From: JBKEAJ01 sp047972135
Lineage (GTDB): Bacteria; Bacteroidota; Bacteroidia; Bacteroidales; Prolixibacteraceae
Reading direction: 5' to 3'
NCBI GenBank assembly: GCA_047972135.1
Contig: JBKEAJ010000033.1
Span: forward strand, 1-22,587
DNA length: 22,587 nucleotides
The first letter of the stretch is position 1; each line of letters starts with the position of its first letter. The notes beneath the pieces are model-generated. The model did no database searches and had not been told where the DNA came from. It saw nothing but the letters and a program-made list of their open reading frames with translations. Of the stretch, positions 1-6,767 are shown in pieces. Position numbers and translations under genes: made by a program.

Positions 1-192
1 TCCCGATGCCGTGAACCACTGCCTATTGTCCCACCTTGCAGGCAATGATACAAATTGCCATGCGTCTCTAGGAATGCTCTTGACTATTCCCCAATCCGTT
101 TCTGTCTGGTCAGGTGCAAACGTGCTATCGACAAGCTGCGCATTAGAGATATCAGCTAAAAATAGACAAATACATATTATACAAATCCTCAT
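1..192 (-). CDS. PAP2-family phosphatase, N-terminal part (cut by window edge)
   Basis: The open frame starts at an ATG (190-192) and runs off the left edge with no stop; 64 codons are visible. A purine-rich AGGAG lies just upstream of the start. The first ~18 residues form a hydrophobic signal segment (MRICIICICLFLADISNAQ), so the product is probably exported. The following segment, with KSIPRDAWQFVSLPARWDNRQW, resembles the region just before the membrane part of Bacteroidetes PAP2 phosphatases, which act on lipid phosphates or pyrophosphates at the periplasmic face. The catalytic motifs lie outside the window, so the call rests on this N-terminal resemblance. The gene begins 26 nt after the stop of the transglutaminase lipoprotein and is likely cotranscribed with it. 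A broken PAP2 gene at 3450-4042 begins about where this fragment leaves off. Confidence 0.6.
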   Translation of the reverse strand, partial: MRICIICICLFLADISNAQLVDSTFAPDQTETDWGIVKSIPRDAWQFVSLPARWDNRQWFTASG

Positions 193-218
193 TCTCCTCT
201 TTTCCTATGATGATTAAT

Positions 219-2882
219 CTATAATTTATGTATAACCTTCATCAGCTGCTCACCCAAACCAATGGTGTAGCCCTGCGATACGAACACCACCCGATTGAAG
301 GTGTCAGCAATAATAAATATCGGCAACTGACTTGTATTTTGTAATTTCATTGCCGATACAATTTCTTTCTGAATATGTCCGTCGGCATCAATACCGTAGG
401 TAATCGTATTGGGCAATTCGCCAAACTCCTTGGCATCGAAACTCTGAAAGCCCTTTTCGTCAGGGAAGAGAAGCACCATGCCACGCCCCCACTCTTCCAA
501 TTCTTTCTTCATCGCTGCAATATCACGCATAGCATGATTGGTAGGCTCTTGACGTGCTCCCAATATGGCAACTACAAAATACCCTCGCCCTGTTGTTGAC
601 AGCACGCTCACCTGCTCACCATTATCAGCTCGTTTAAACTTATTCTCCGAATTAAAGTTACCTATAACCTGAACCTCATCTGTATTTTCACGCATCACCA
701 ACTTGGTGCTAGTGCTATATCCCGGCTCAACATAAAATGAGGACAACTCTGCCAATACACTGCCATTTGCCATACGTGTGCCGCTGACAAACAGATAGTT
801 ACCAGCATCCAGATACAAAGGTCTCTTTAGCATACTGCTCCACGTATTGCCCACACCCATGTCAACATTCCCTGCTGTCTCAAAATTCAAGGTCTGCAAC
901 TTTGCATCAGGTAAAATCTTTGCAATGGTAAAATGACTGTAATATTTTGGGTCCTTCAAGGCTTTGATGGGAGTATATGACGCCTCAACCCAACCGCCAA
1001 CGATAGTAACAGACTGAACATCTGCATCGAAATTCACGTCTACCCAGCCTTCTGCTTTCATATACTGCACCTTGCGGGCAACTTTCTCAATGCGTGCAGG
1101 AATACCAAAACTACGTGCTAAAGACACAAAAAATATAGCACGTGATGTCTTGTCTGCCACACCTGCCTTAAACACTCCAATAGGCATGATGGGGATGTGC
1201 TGAGGGTTCATGGCATCATCGACTTTTATGTTCTTCCTAAGCCAATCAACCAATACTTGCGGATTGTCTTTAGCTTGATTTATTATATCCTTATCCATAT
1301 TAGCCTGAAAATAACTACGATATGGAGAAAGAAACTCATTAGCAACACGGGGATTGAGAACATAGGGAATAAACTCCTTGCTGTCAATAACTTCTGTATT
1401 ATTCAGATGGTCTGCCAGCACGGAGGCAGGAGTGTCGCGAAGATCTTTTGCCGATATTACACCTAGCAATGCCATTGCCTCCTTGAGCTTATCCGGCGGA
1501 GTTCCACAAAGAAAATCCTCTATCTCCTTCCAGTTCCCACGACTACCAATCAAGAAGTCAACAGCTTTTTGCTCGTCAATCTTCAACTTTGCTGCCAGTT
1601 CTTTGGCTTGTTCTTCGGTATAAAAAGTCGCTACATATTTGTTGCGTATTGCATCTTCCTCCAACAAGCGAGCGGCATTGGCTTTTTTCTGCTCATCGCT
1701 TACATCTACGGGAATAGAACCCTCTACAGGAGGAACAATATCAAGGGATACCCCATCAATCTTGCTGCCCGTAGTTTTGTCGAGCTTTATCCTTACATCG
1801 CCCTTACCAAAAGAGACCTTTGCAAAACCATATTTCCCATTTTTCGTCGCCCACACAAGCATATCGCCCTTACCGGCAGTGAGAAAAGTCTTACCATCGG
1901 CGTCTGTTTTCTTGTCGGCAACAGTGTAAAATTCAGCATAATTATAAATCTTAAACTCTACACTTGCATCTGCAACAGGCTTATCGTCAGTGTCTACAAC
2001 TGTAACAAAAGCCTTTGCCGTTGGTGCATAATTGTCTATTACATTTATCTCCGTATAAACCGCTGTTTGAAGCATTACTTCCTCAGGTCCATGGTACTTG
2101 CCAAACACCTTGGTGTGCATCAACATACCTCGATAGGCAGGTCCGTTAAACCAGCCCATATTCAAGACAGGCTCGGGCTCGCATGCTCCCATAAACATCC
2201 ACTTGCCGTTGACCCATGCCTCTACCCATGCGTGATTGTCATCGGTGTGCGCCCAACGTGGAGTATATACCTGACGCGCAGGAATACCTACAGCTCGAAG
2301 TGCCGCCACCGTAAAGGTTGACTCCTCGCCACAACGCCCGTAGGCAGTCCTCACCGATGCCAAAGGCGAACTCGTACGAGAATCCGAAGGCGTGTAAATT
2401 ACTTTCTCATGACACCAATGGTTTACTTCCAACACAGCATCGTAAAGCGACAGTCCCTTTACTCGTGTTTTCAACTCGTCGAAAAAAACCATGCGACTAC
2501 TGTCCAAATTCTCGTTGTTTATGCGTATTGGCAAGACATAATGTCTGAATATCTCCTCAGGAATGCTATCGCCCCACGGCATCTCCGCCCGCGCTTGAAA
2601 AGAACTGCGGATATTGTCTAAATAAAACTCCCCCCTGTAATCTGTAATGTCGCCAATAGGCATATAAGCATAAAGAAACGTGAGTGCTTCCTTTTCTTCA
2701 GCTGTCATCTGCTGATGAAAAATGTCGAACAATGCTCCATTGTCCAAAGCCGACTGCTTGGCTTGAAAGTCTTTCTCTACTTCTGCTCTGTATGCAGTGT
2801 CAGAGATAAAATGCTCTTGCTTGGAACACGCCGTTACTACTAGTACGACTATCAAAAAAATGGACAAATGTGCCTTATACAT
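219..2882 (-). CDS. Multidomain transglutaminase-like lipoprotein
   Basis: The ATG at 2880-2882 is preferred over an upstream one at 2903 because it places a lipoprotein signal at the very start: MYKAHL, a hydrophobic stretch and lipobox VVTAC with Cys19. The product is 887 aa. A transglutaminase/protease-like fold follows, with GRCGEES (Cys184) and NHAWVEAW (His217), then GACEPEP where the third catalytic residue would fall. An Ig-like/carboxypeptidase-regulatory domain spans about 275-367. A second transglutaminase-like domain spans about 543-620, but its Cys and His positions read ADKTSRA and AEGWVDV, so it looks inactive. The last ~125 residues resemble a thioredoxin fold with a cis-Pro-like LP (Pro854) but no CXXC. 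It probably sits on the outer membrane or periplasmic side; the substrate is unknown. A -7 box (TATCTTTG, 2901-2908) lies just upstream. Confidence 0.85.
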   Translation of the reverse strand: MYKAHLSIFLIVVLVVTACSKQEHFISDTAYRAEVEKDFQAKQSALDNGALFDIFHQQMTAEEKEALTFLYAYMPIGDITDYRGEFYLDNIRSSFQARAEMPWGDSIPEEIFRHYVLPIRINNENLDSSRMVFFDELKTRVKGLSLYDAVLEVNHWCHEKVIYTPSDSRTSSPLASVRTAYGRCGEESTFTVAALRAVGIPARQVYTPRWAHTDDNHAWVEAWVNGKWMFMGACEPEPVLNMGWFNGPAYRGMLMHTKVFGKYHGPEEVMLQTAVYTEINVIDNYAPTAKAFVTVVDTDDKPVADASVEFKIYNYAEFYTVADKKTDADGKTFLTAGKGDMLVWATKNGKYGFAKVSFGKGDVRIKLDKTTGSKIDGVSLDIVPPVEGSIPVDVSDEQKKANAARLLEEDAIRNKYVATFYTEEQAKELAAKLKIDEQKAVDFLIGSRGNWKEIEDFLCGTPPDKLKEAMALLGVISAKDLRDTPASVLADHLNNTEVIDSKEFIPYVLNPRVANEFLSPYRSYFQANMDKDIINQAKDNPQVLVDWLRKNIKVDDAMNPQHIPIMPIGVFKAGVADKTSRAIFFVSLARSFGIPARIEKVARKVQYMKAEGWVDVNFDADVQSVTIVGGWVEASYTPIKALKDPKYYSHFTIAKILPDAKLQTLNFETAGNVDMGVGNTWSSMLKRPLYLDAGNYLFVSGTRMANGSVLAELSSFYVEPGYSTSTKLVMRENTDEVQVIGNFNSENKFKRADNGEQVSVLSTTGRGYFVVAILGARQEPTNHAMRDIAAMKKELEEWGRGMVLLFPDEKGFQSFDAKEFGELPNTITYGIDADGHIQKEIVSAMKLQNTSQLPIFIIADTFNRVVFVSQGYTIGLGEQLMKVIHKL

Positions 2883-2900
2883 GATATTTAATTTTAGAAA

Positions 2901-2908
2901 CAAAGATA
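2901..2908 (-). promoter_or_regulatory. Bacteroidetes -7 box for the transglutaminase lipoprotein gene
   Basis: TATCTTTG on the minus strand matches TAnnTTTG and ends 18 nt before the ATG at 2882. No TTTG lies at the usual 19-21 nt upstream, so only half of the consensus is seen. It sits right after the hicA stop codon and could give the lipoprotein gene a transcript independent of hicBA. Confidence 0.5.
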
Positions 2909-2912
2909 CTTA

Positions 2913-3122
2913 TTATTTATCCAACTCAGTTTTATCAATACCTGCTTGTTTGAGAACAGCAAGAAAAGTACCTTTCTTCATATCCTTACCACCATGTACA
3001 AGTACAATAATTGTTTTATTCGTTTCAGAGTTATAGTAGAGTTGGTGCGAACCTTTGGAGCGTTTGAAAATAAACCCGTGTTGCTCTAAAATCTTGATAA
3101 GATGCTTTGGGCTTAGGTTTAT
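2913..3122 (-). CDS. hicA: HicA-type mRNA interferase toxin lacking a standard start codon
   Basis: The frame encodes about 69 residues that fit HicA end to end: SPKHLIKILEQHGF, then KRSKGSHQLYY, which carries the GSH motif with the catalytic His, then HGGKDMKKGTFLAVLKQAGI. HicA toxins are small double-stranded-RNA-binding-fold ribonucleases that cut mRNA and are neutralised by HicB. The frame is closed upstream by a TGA inside the end of hicB. No ATG, GTG or TTG occurs in frame before residue 48. The first plausible initiation position is an ATA at 3120-3122, overlapping the hicB stop as ATAA. A normal pair would have ATGA there, so one G-to-A change would remove the toxin start yet keep a hicB stop (TGA to TAA). 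The toxin is either silent or made weakly from ATA. Confidence 0.8.
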   Translation of the reverse strand: MNLSPKHLIKILEQHGFIFKRSKGSHQLYYNSETNKTIIVLVHGGKDMKKGTFLAVLKQAGIDKTELDK

Positions 3123-3343
3123 ACCATTTCAAGATTTAACGAATATTCCAAAGTATTGCTGTCGTCAGGTATGGCTTCACCCCTTTCCTGTAATTCCGCA
3201 ATATAAAGCTCAATAGCTTCTTTTGCCATTGCAATAGCTTCGTCCACATCTTCACCATAAGTGATACAACCAGGTAATGCGGGAACAGAAACCGTAAAAC
3301 CTCCCTCGGTCTCTTTATGTAAATGTATTTTATATGTGTACAT
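3119..3343 (-). CDS. hicB: HicB-type antitoxin
   Basis: This 74-aa protein has the partial RNase-H-like fold of HicB antitoxins: YKIHLHKETEGGFTVSVPALPGC, then YGEDVDEAIAMAKEAIELYI, the usual GGF.VSVP.LPGC and GE..EEA..NA pattern. HicB binds and blocks HicA. There is no room for a C-terminal DNA-binding domain, so autoregulation by this protein alone is uncertain. hicB precedes hicA, the reverse of the classical order, and the two overlap at hicB's stop codon. A -7 box (TATCTTTG at 3432-3439) about 90 nt upstream is the likely promoter. Confidence 0.88.
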   Translation of the reverse strand: MYTYKIHLHKETEGGFTVSVPALPGCITYGEDVDEAIAMAKEAIELYIAELQERGEAIPDDSNTLEYSLNLEMV

Positions 3344-3431
3344 ATTATCGAGTGTTACGTTTTACCATGCATTTTATTTTTTGCATCAGGAACAGCTTTA
3401 CTTTTTGTCCTAATTTATCTAATCTAAAATA

Positions 3432-3439
3432 CAAAGATA
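3432..3439 (-). promoter_or_regulatory. Bacteroidetes -7 box, probable hicBA promoter
   Basis: TATCTTTG on the minus strand matches TAnnTTTG. It lies in the short gap after the PAP2 pseudogene stop and about 90 nt before the hicB start. The nearest upstream TTTG is 27 nt away, too far for a good -33 box. Confidence 0.45.
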
Positions 3440-3449
3440 CCTATTATTT

Positions 3450-4042
3450 TTAATACCTGCCTTGCCCAAAATTTACACTAATACTCAGCCCGTATGCACT
3501 TTCCCCCGCCACACTGAGGATAATAGGACTAAAAGCGATTGCCAAGCCCTGAGCTATCTCTGTAAAATGGCGCTTTGCCATAAATTCCCCTGTCAATGTC
3601 CCCAACACAGCTCCCACGAAGACATCGCTTGCCCAGTGTGCATCATCGTGTATTCTCGACAATGCCGTAAGTGTTGCCAACGAATAGGATAATATTTTGA
3701 CAAACCTAGTATCGTAAACTGTGCTGAACACTGCTGCCACAGAGAATGCCGTTGCGCTGTGTCCGGAAGGGAAAGACGTATGGCTGCCATAGCCGCAGCC
3801 GTAGCTGAAAAACTGCCATTGACTTGATGCCTCGTAGGGTCTGACCCTTTCTCATCTCGTATCAGTACGCCTGTCATATAGCTAGCTGCCAAGCCAATAT
3901 GTATTTGCGAGCCGCCCCACTCAGCTACATGCGAGATACTTTTAGTAAATTGAGTTCTATTGTTTTGGACAAAGCTCCTAACAGGTCTGTCTACAAACAT
4001 AAGTGCAGCTGTCGTTGCAACAACTCTCAACGACATTTTCAT
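3450..4042 (-). pseudogene. PAP2-family phosphatase, frameshifted and N-terminally truncated
   Basis: Two overlapping frames together make one PAP2 protein. The upstream frame (from 4042) gives SLRVVATTAALMFVDRPVRSFVQNNR and continues to YMTGVLIRDEK. The downstream frame gives ERVRPYE, then SFPSGHSATAF, then LSRIHDDAHWASDVFVGAVLG, ending with a beta-rich tail at 3450. SFPSGH and SR..D.HW.SD are the second and third PAP2 active-site motifs. The frames meet near 3845 at DEK / RVRPYE. Intact relatives usually have some 20-25 residues between these, carrying the Lys of motif KX6RP. An out-of-frame internal deletion therefore explains the break better than a one-base error. The gene also starts with no signal peptide and lacks the RWD..W segment seen in the left-edge PAP2 gene. 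A stop codon lies two codons upstream of the ATG. Confidence 0.85.
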
Positions 4043-4177
4043 ACTTATTTATCTGACTTGTAAAATTCGTACTATACGCAACAAAAATAGTATTTTTGTA
4101 ATAAATCAGACCTTTTTATTTATTACATTCGGCATCCTGCAATCCGTATCGTTATGGGGTTGGTGGTGTATCTTTCT

Positions 4178-4230
4178 CCATGGCGTTGCCATGGGCTGAA
4201 TTAATTATGGCTTGCAGCCATAAACAGCCC
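4178..4230. repeat. Paired hairpins (CCATGGC and nested CAGCCC/TATGGCT)
   Basis: CCATGGC at 4178-4184 pairs with GCCATGG at 4188-4194 around a 3-nt loop. GGGCTG (4193-4198) pairs with CAGCCC (4225-4230), and inside it TATGGCT (4206-4212) pairs with AGCCATA (4216-4222). No T-run follows, so these are not textbook terminators. They look like part of a dispersed intergenic element. Confidence 0.6.
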
Positions 4231-4268
4231 ACATCGTAGCTTTGTAATATCGTAGTATATACATTTGC

Positions 4269-4384
4269 CGTCATTGCGAGCGTTAGCGTAGCAATCTGCT
4301 TTGTCCGCCGTCATTGCGAGCGAAGCGAAGCAATCTTTTCGTTGTTGCAGGAGATTGCTTCGTCGCCAGCTCCTTGCAATGACG
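4269..4384 (-). repeat. Dispersed palindromic repeat, copy A (inverted; one half plus one full unit)
   Basis: The full unit runs 4309-4384, with ends CGTCATTGC and GCAATGACG and internal arms rich in GCGAAGC/GCTTCG, and can fold into a long hairpin. A half unit (4269-4298) precedes it. On the minus strand it matches the copy at 21342-21418, including AAGCAATCTCCTGCAACAA. No coding potential is seen. Confidence 0.85.
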
Positions 4385-4399
4385 TTTGTTTATTTACTG

Positions 4400-4482
4400 T
4401 TCGCTTACAGCCTAAAGCCTACAGCATATAGCATCTTTAAACCCTAAACAACTAAACTCTAAACGATTAAACCCTAAACCTG
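4400..4482 (-). repeat. AT-rich filler repeat associated with the palindromic element, copy A
   Basis: On the minus strand this reads as TTTAATCGTT, TAGTTG, GTTTAAA, GATGCTATA, TGCTGTA, GCTTTAGGCTGTAAGC. The same order of words occurs at 19150-19209 on the plus strand. In both places the filler lies on the same side of the palindromic unit, so filler and hairpin spread or formed together. On the plus strand it also shows irregular telomere-like CCCTAAA words. Confidence 0.7.
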
Positions 4483-4532
4483 TATTTCTATCACTACCCA
4501 CTTTATTCCTTATAGAACCTCTTTTTAGGCTG

Positions 4533-4609
4533 AAAAGTAAAATAAGGATTTACACTATTATACTTTTAAGTCAAAAAGTAAAATAAGAACTTGCCCTATT
4601 ATACTTTTA
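4533..4609 (+). promoter_or_regulatory. Two 36-bp direct repeats in the fic promoter, candidate operators
   Basis: Copies at 4533-4568 and 4574-4609 begin exactly 41 bp apart. Each has the same first 14 bases (AAAAGTAAAATAAG) and last 14 bases (CTATTATACTTTTA) with a variable 8-bp centre. The two conserved blocks are roughly inverted relative to each other (AAAAGTA.. / ..TACTTTT), as expected for a dimeric repressor site. The second copy covers the -33 box. The Fic protein has a winged-helix-like C-terminus and might bind here, but that is inference. Confidence 0.6.
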
Positions 4610-4620
4610 TTGTACTTTTG
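4590..4620 (+). promoter_or_regulatory. fic promoter (-33 and -7 boxes)
   Basis: CTTG at 4590-4593 and TACTTTTG at 4613-4620 are separated by 19 nt, matching TTTG-N19-TAnnTTTG with one mismatch. The start codon follows 29 nt after the -7 box. Confidence 0.7.
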
Positions 4621-4649
4621 TAAAATAGGAACATCTTTATTTTACAGTT

Positions 4650-5774
4650 ATGGAGAACTTTGAAGCAGGAAAATACGTAAATCAAGGACACTACAAGAGC
4701 TTTCAACCTTGTAAAATAGACAGAGCTTGGCAAGTAGTCGATATGCAGATACTACAATTGCTCAGCAAAGCAGATAGGAACTTGGGGAGGCTTGATATGT
4801 ATTCGGAGTATGTCAATATTGACATGTTTATACGCATGCACATTGCCAAAGAGTCTACTCAATCATCAAAAATAGAGGGTACACAAACCAATATAGAGGA
4901 GACTTTTATGCCCAAAAAGGAAATTAAGGTCGAAAATAGGGATGAGTGGGAGGAGGTACAGAATTATATTGCCGCAATGAAGGAAGCCGTAATGATGTTG
5001 CAAAATCTGCCTTTCTCATCTCGCTTGATTCTGCAAACGTATAAAATATTATTGCAAGGTGTACGTGGAGAATATAAATCGCCGGGAGAATACCGCAGGA
5101 GTCAAAATTGGATCGGCGGAGCAACTATAAATGACGCAAAATTTATTCCTCCTACACATACAAGTCTTGGAGAATTGATGTCGGACTTGGAAAAGTTCGC
5201 CAACAATAAAACCAATTATATTCCCGACTTGATAAAGATTGCTATTATTCATTATCAATTTGAGACCATCCATCCGTTTCTTGACGGCAACGGACGTGTA
5301 GGGCGTTTATTAATTACTCTATACCTCGTAAGTACAGGAATTCTGAAACAGCCCATTTTGTATCTGTCAGATTTCTTCGAGCAACACCGTTCCCTATACT
5401 ACGACAACCTCATGCGTGTGAGAACTCACAACGATATTGGTCAGTGGTTGAAATTTTTCCTGACGGGAATAATCGAAATATCACAGAAAGGGGTCAGAAC
5501 ATTTGATGACATTCTGAAATTGCAGAAACAAATTGAAATAAAACTCAAAGATTTTGGGACTAGAGCCGTGTCTGCCAATAAACTAATTACGCATTTATAC
5601 GACAATCCGATTATTGATGCTCAATCGGCAAGTTCTGTTATTGAGAAATCGCTTAGACCCACCTACCACTTGATTTCAGATTTAGAGAAATTGGGGATAC
5701 TAAAAGAAATAACAGGAGCAGAAAGAGGCAAATTGTATATGTTTAAAGATTATGTCGAACTGTTCAAACGATAA
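4650..5774 (+). CDS. Fic-domain AMP-transferase with N-terminal inhibitory motif
   Basis: The 374-aa protein has the standard Fic architecture. A Fic_N segment (about 1-95) contains the auto-inhibitory motif (S/T)xxxE(G/N) as SSKIEG (Ser72, Glu76, Gly77), which marks a class II Fic protein held off by its own helix. The core motif HPFLDGNGRVGR (208-219) has the catalytic His208. The tail (about 300-374) looks like a winged helix. Such proteins transfer AMP from ATP to Ser/Thr/Tyr of target proteins, and some also remove it; the target here is unknown. The gene stands alone on the plus strand with its own promoter, two upstream operator-like repeats and a strong terminator. All key residues are present, so it should be active. 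It does not look like a Doc toxin, and no separate antitoxin gene is seen. Confidence 0.93.
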   Translation: MENFEAGKYVNQGHYKSFQPCKIDRAWQVVDMQILQLLSKADRNLGRLDMYSEYVNIDMFIRMHIAKESTQSSKIEGTQTNIEETFMPKKEIKVENRDEWEEVQNYIAAMKEAVMMLQNLPFSSRLILQTYKILLQGVRGEYKSPGEYRRSQNWIGGATINDAKFIPPTHTSLGELMSDLEKFANNKTNYIPDLIKIAIIHYQFETIHPFLDGNGRVGRLLITLYLVSTGILKQPILYLSDFFEQHRSLYYDNLMRVRTHNDIGQWLKFFLTGIIEISQKGVRTFDDILKLQKQIEIKLKDFGTRAVSANKLITHLYDNPIIDAQSASSVIEKSLRPTYHLISDLEKLGILKEITGAERGKLYMFKDYVELFKR

Positions 5775-5801
5775 AAAGGAAGCTAAATTTGCTTCCTTTT
5801 T
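5773..5801. terminator. Bidirectional intrinsic terminator between fic and tRNA-fMet
   Basis: AAAAAGGAAGC (5773-5783) pairs perfectly with GCTTCCTTTTT (5791-5801) around a 7-nt AT loop. The T-run on one side and A-run on the other let it stop both the fic transcript (plus) and the tRNA transcript (minus), whose 3' end is 5 nt away. Confidence 0.9.
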
Positions 5802-5805
5802 GTAG

Positions 5806-5878
<73 letters not shown>

Positions 5879-5889
5879 ATATTGTGGTG

Positions 5890-5921
5890 CAAAGATAAGA
5901 CTTTTATTTCTTCAATGCAAA
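5890..5921 (-). promoter_or_regulatory. Consensus promoter for tRNA-fMet, inside the 3' end of speB
   Basis: TTTG (5918-5921) and TATCTTTG (5890-5897) are separated by exactly 20 nt, a perfect Bacteroidetes -33/-7 match. The mature tRNA starts 12 nt after the -7 box. The -33 box lies within the last codons of speB. Confidence 0.85.
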
Positions 5922-6767
5922 CTTATAGGACAACATTTTATAAAACAACTTGACTACCAAGAAGGTAGAAGCATGATTTTGTTCCATGGGAGCAAGCTCC
6001 ACAAGGTCGAAACCTACTACATTGCGTTTCTCAAAGACCTTGCGCAAAAGTTTTAGGCACTGATACCACTGCAAACCTCCCGGCTCGGGTGTCCCCGTAC
6101 TAGACATAATAGACGGGTCGAGTGCGTCCAAGTCGAGCGATATGTACACATTGTCGCCCAAGTCCTCCACCGCCTTGTCCATCCACGCATCATTGCCGTG
6201 TATATCGTGAGCAAAGAAGGTCTTTGCTTTGTCGCAATACTCCAGCTCCGAAATATCCATGCTGCGTATGCCCACCTGCACCAGATTGTTGCGCTGCGAA
6301 ACCTCATGCATGGCACATGCATGATTAAACGGCGAACCTTGATACTCCTTTCGCAAATCTGCATGTGCATCTAAATGCAAGACTGACAAATCATTATATT
6401 TCTCGGAAAAAGCTCTTAGCACGCCAATACTGACGGAATGCTCACCTCCCAAGAAGGTCAGGAACTTGCCCCTTTCAAGAAGCTCTTTTGTCTTCGCATA
6501 TACCTCAGCAACCATCTGAGAAGGGCTGTCGCATTTCCCTATCTCGGGAACTACGGCTATTCCCCGCCGATACACCTCGCTGTCAGTCTCAATGTCGTAA
6601 AACTCTATCTGTGGCGAGGCTTTCATAAACTCCTCAAAGGCTCGGTCGGCTCCCTTCACGTAGGTACTTGTTCCGTCATAAGGTATTGCCTGCAAGAGTA
6701 TGGCTGCCTTGTTGGCATCGGCATACTCCTCAGGAATATCGGCAAAAGTTTTTGGAATATCACTCAT
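5904..6767 (-). CDS. speB: Agmatinase (ureohydrolase family)
   Basis: The 287-aa protein carries the full set of manganese ligands of the arginase/agmatinase family: GGEHS with His110, LHLDAHADL with Asp133, His135 and Asp137, and SLDLDALDP with Asp212 and Asp214, followed by GTPEPGGL. Agmatinase splits agmatine into putrescine and urea in the cytoplasm. Its ATG lies 8 nt inside the end of the upstream arginine decarboxylase gene, so the two are translationally coupled and form a two-step route from arginine to putrescine. Context favours agmatinase over arginase or formimidoylglutamase. The stop codon is followed at once by the tRNA-fMet promoter region. Confidence 0.92.
   Translation of the reverse strand: MSDIPKTFADIPEEYADANKAAILLQAIPYDGTSTYVKGADRAFEEFMKASPQIEFYDIETDSEVYRRGIAVVPEIGKCDSPSQMVAEVYAKTKELLERGKFLTFLGGEHSVSIGVLRAFSEKYNDLSVLHLDAHADLRKEYQGSPFNHACAMHEVSQRNNLVQVGIRSMDISELEYCDKAKTFFAHDIHGNDAWMDKAVEDLGDNVYISLDLDALDPSIMSSTGTPEPGGLQWYQCLKLLRKVFEKRNVVGFDLVELAPMEQNHASTFLVVKLFYKMLSYKFALKK

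Larger units (their letters stand above)
4043..4649. other. 607-bp gene-free stretch: hairpins, dispersed repeats, fic promoter
   Basis: No credible coding region is seen on either strand. From left to right it holds: a 17-bp palindrome at 4082-4098 whose minus-strand half is a -7 box (TATTTTTG) for the PAP2 pseudogene; two tight hairpins at 4178-4230; one half unit and one full unit of a dispersed palindromic repeat (4269-4384); an AT-rich filler with loose CTAAA-type repeats (4400-4482); and the fic promoter with two operator-like direct repeats (4533-4620). The number of repeats suggests successive insertion and decay. Confidence 0.75.

Noticed and set aside
1569..2321. 250-codon open frame on the plus strand
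   Set aside because: It lies antisense inside the transglutaminase lipoprotein gene, has no recognisable domain and no promoter or start context; the minus-strand frame has clear domains.
4437..4482. Telomere-like CCCTAAA words
   Set aside because: They are irregular and part of a filler also found at 19150-19209 in a more diverged form; nothing suggests a telomere or chromosome end.
4650..5774. Fic protein as a Doc-like toxin in a toxin-antitoxin pair
   Set aside because: No small antitoxin gene is adjacent and the inhibitory motif is inside the same protein, which is the self-controlled class II form.
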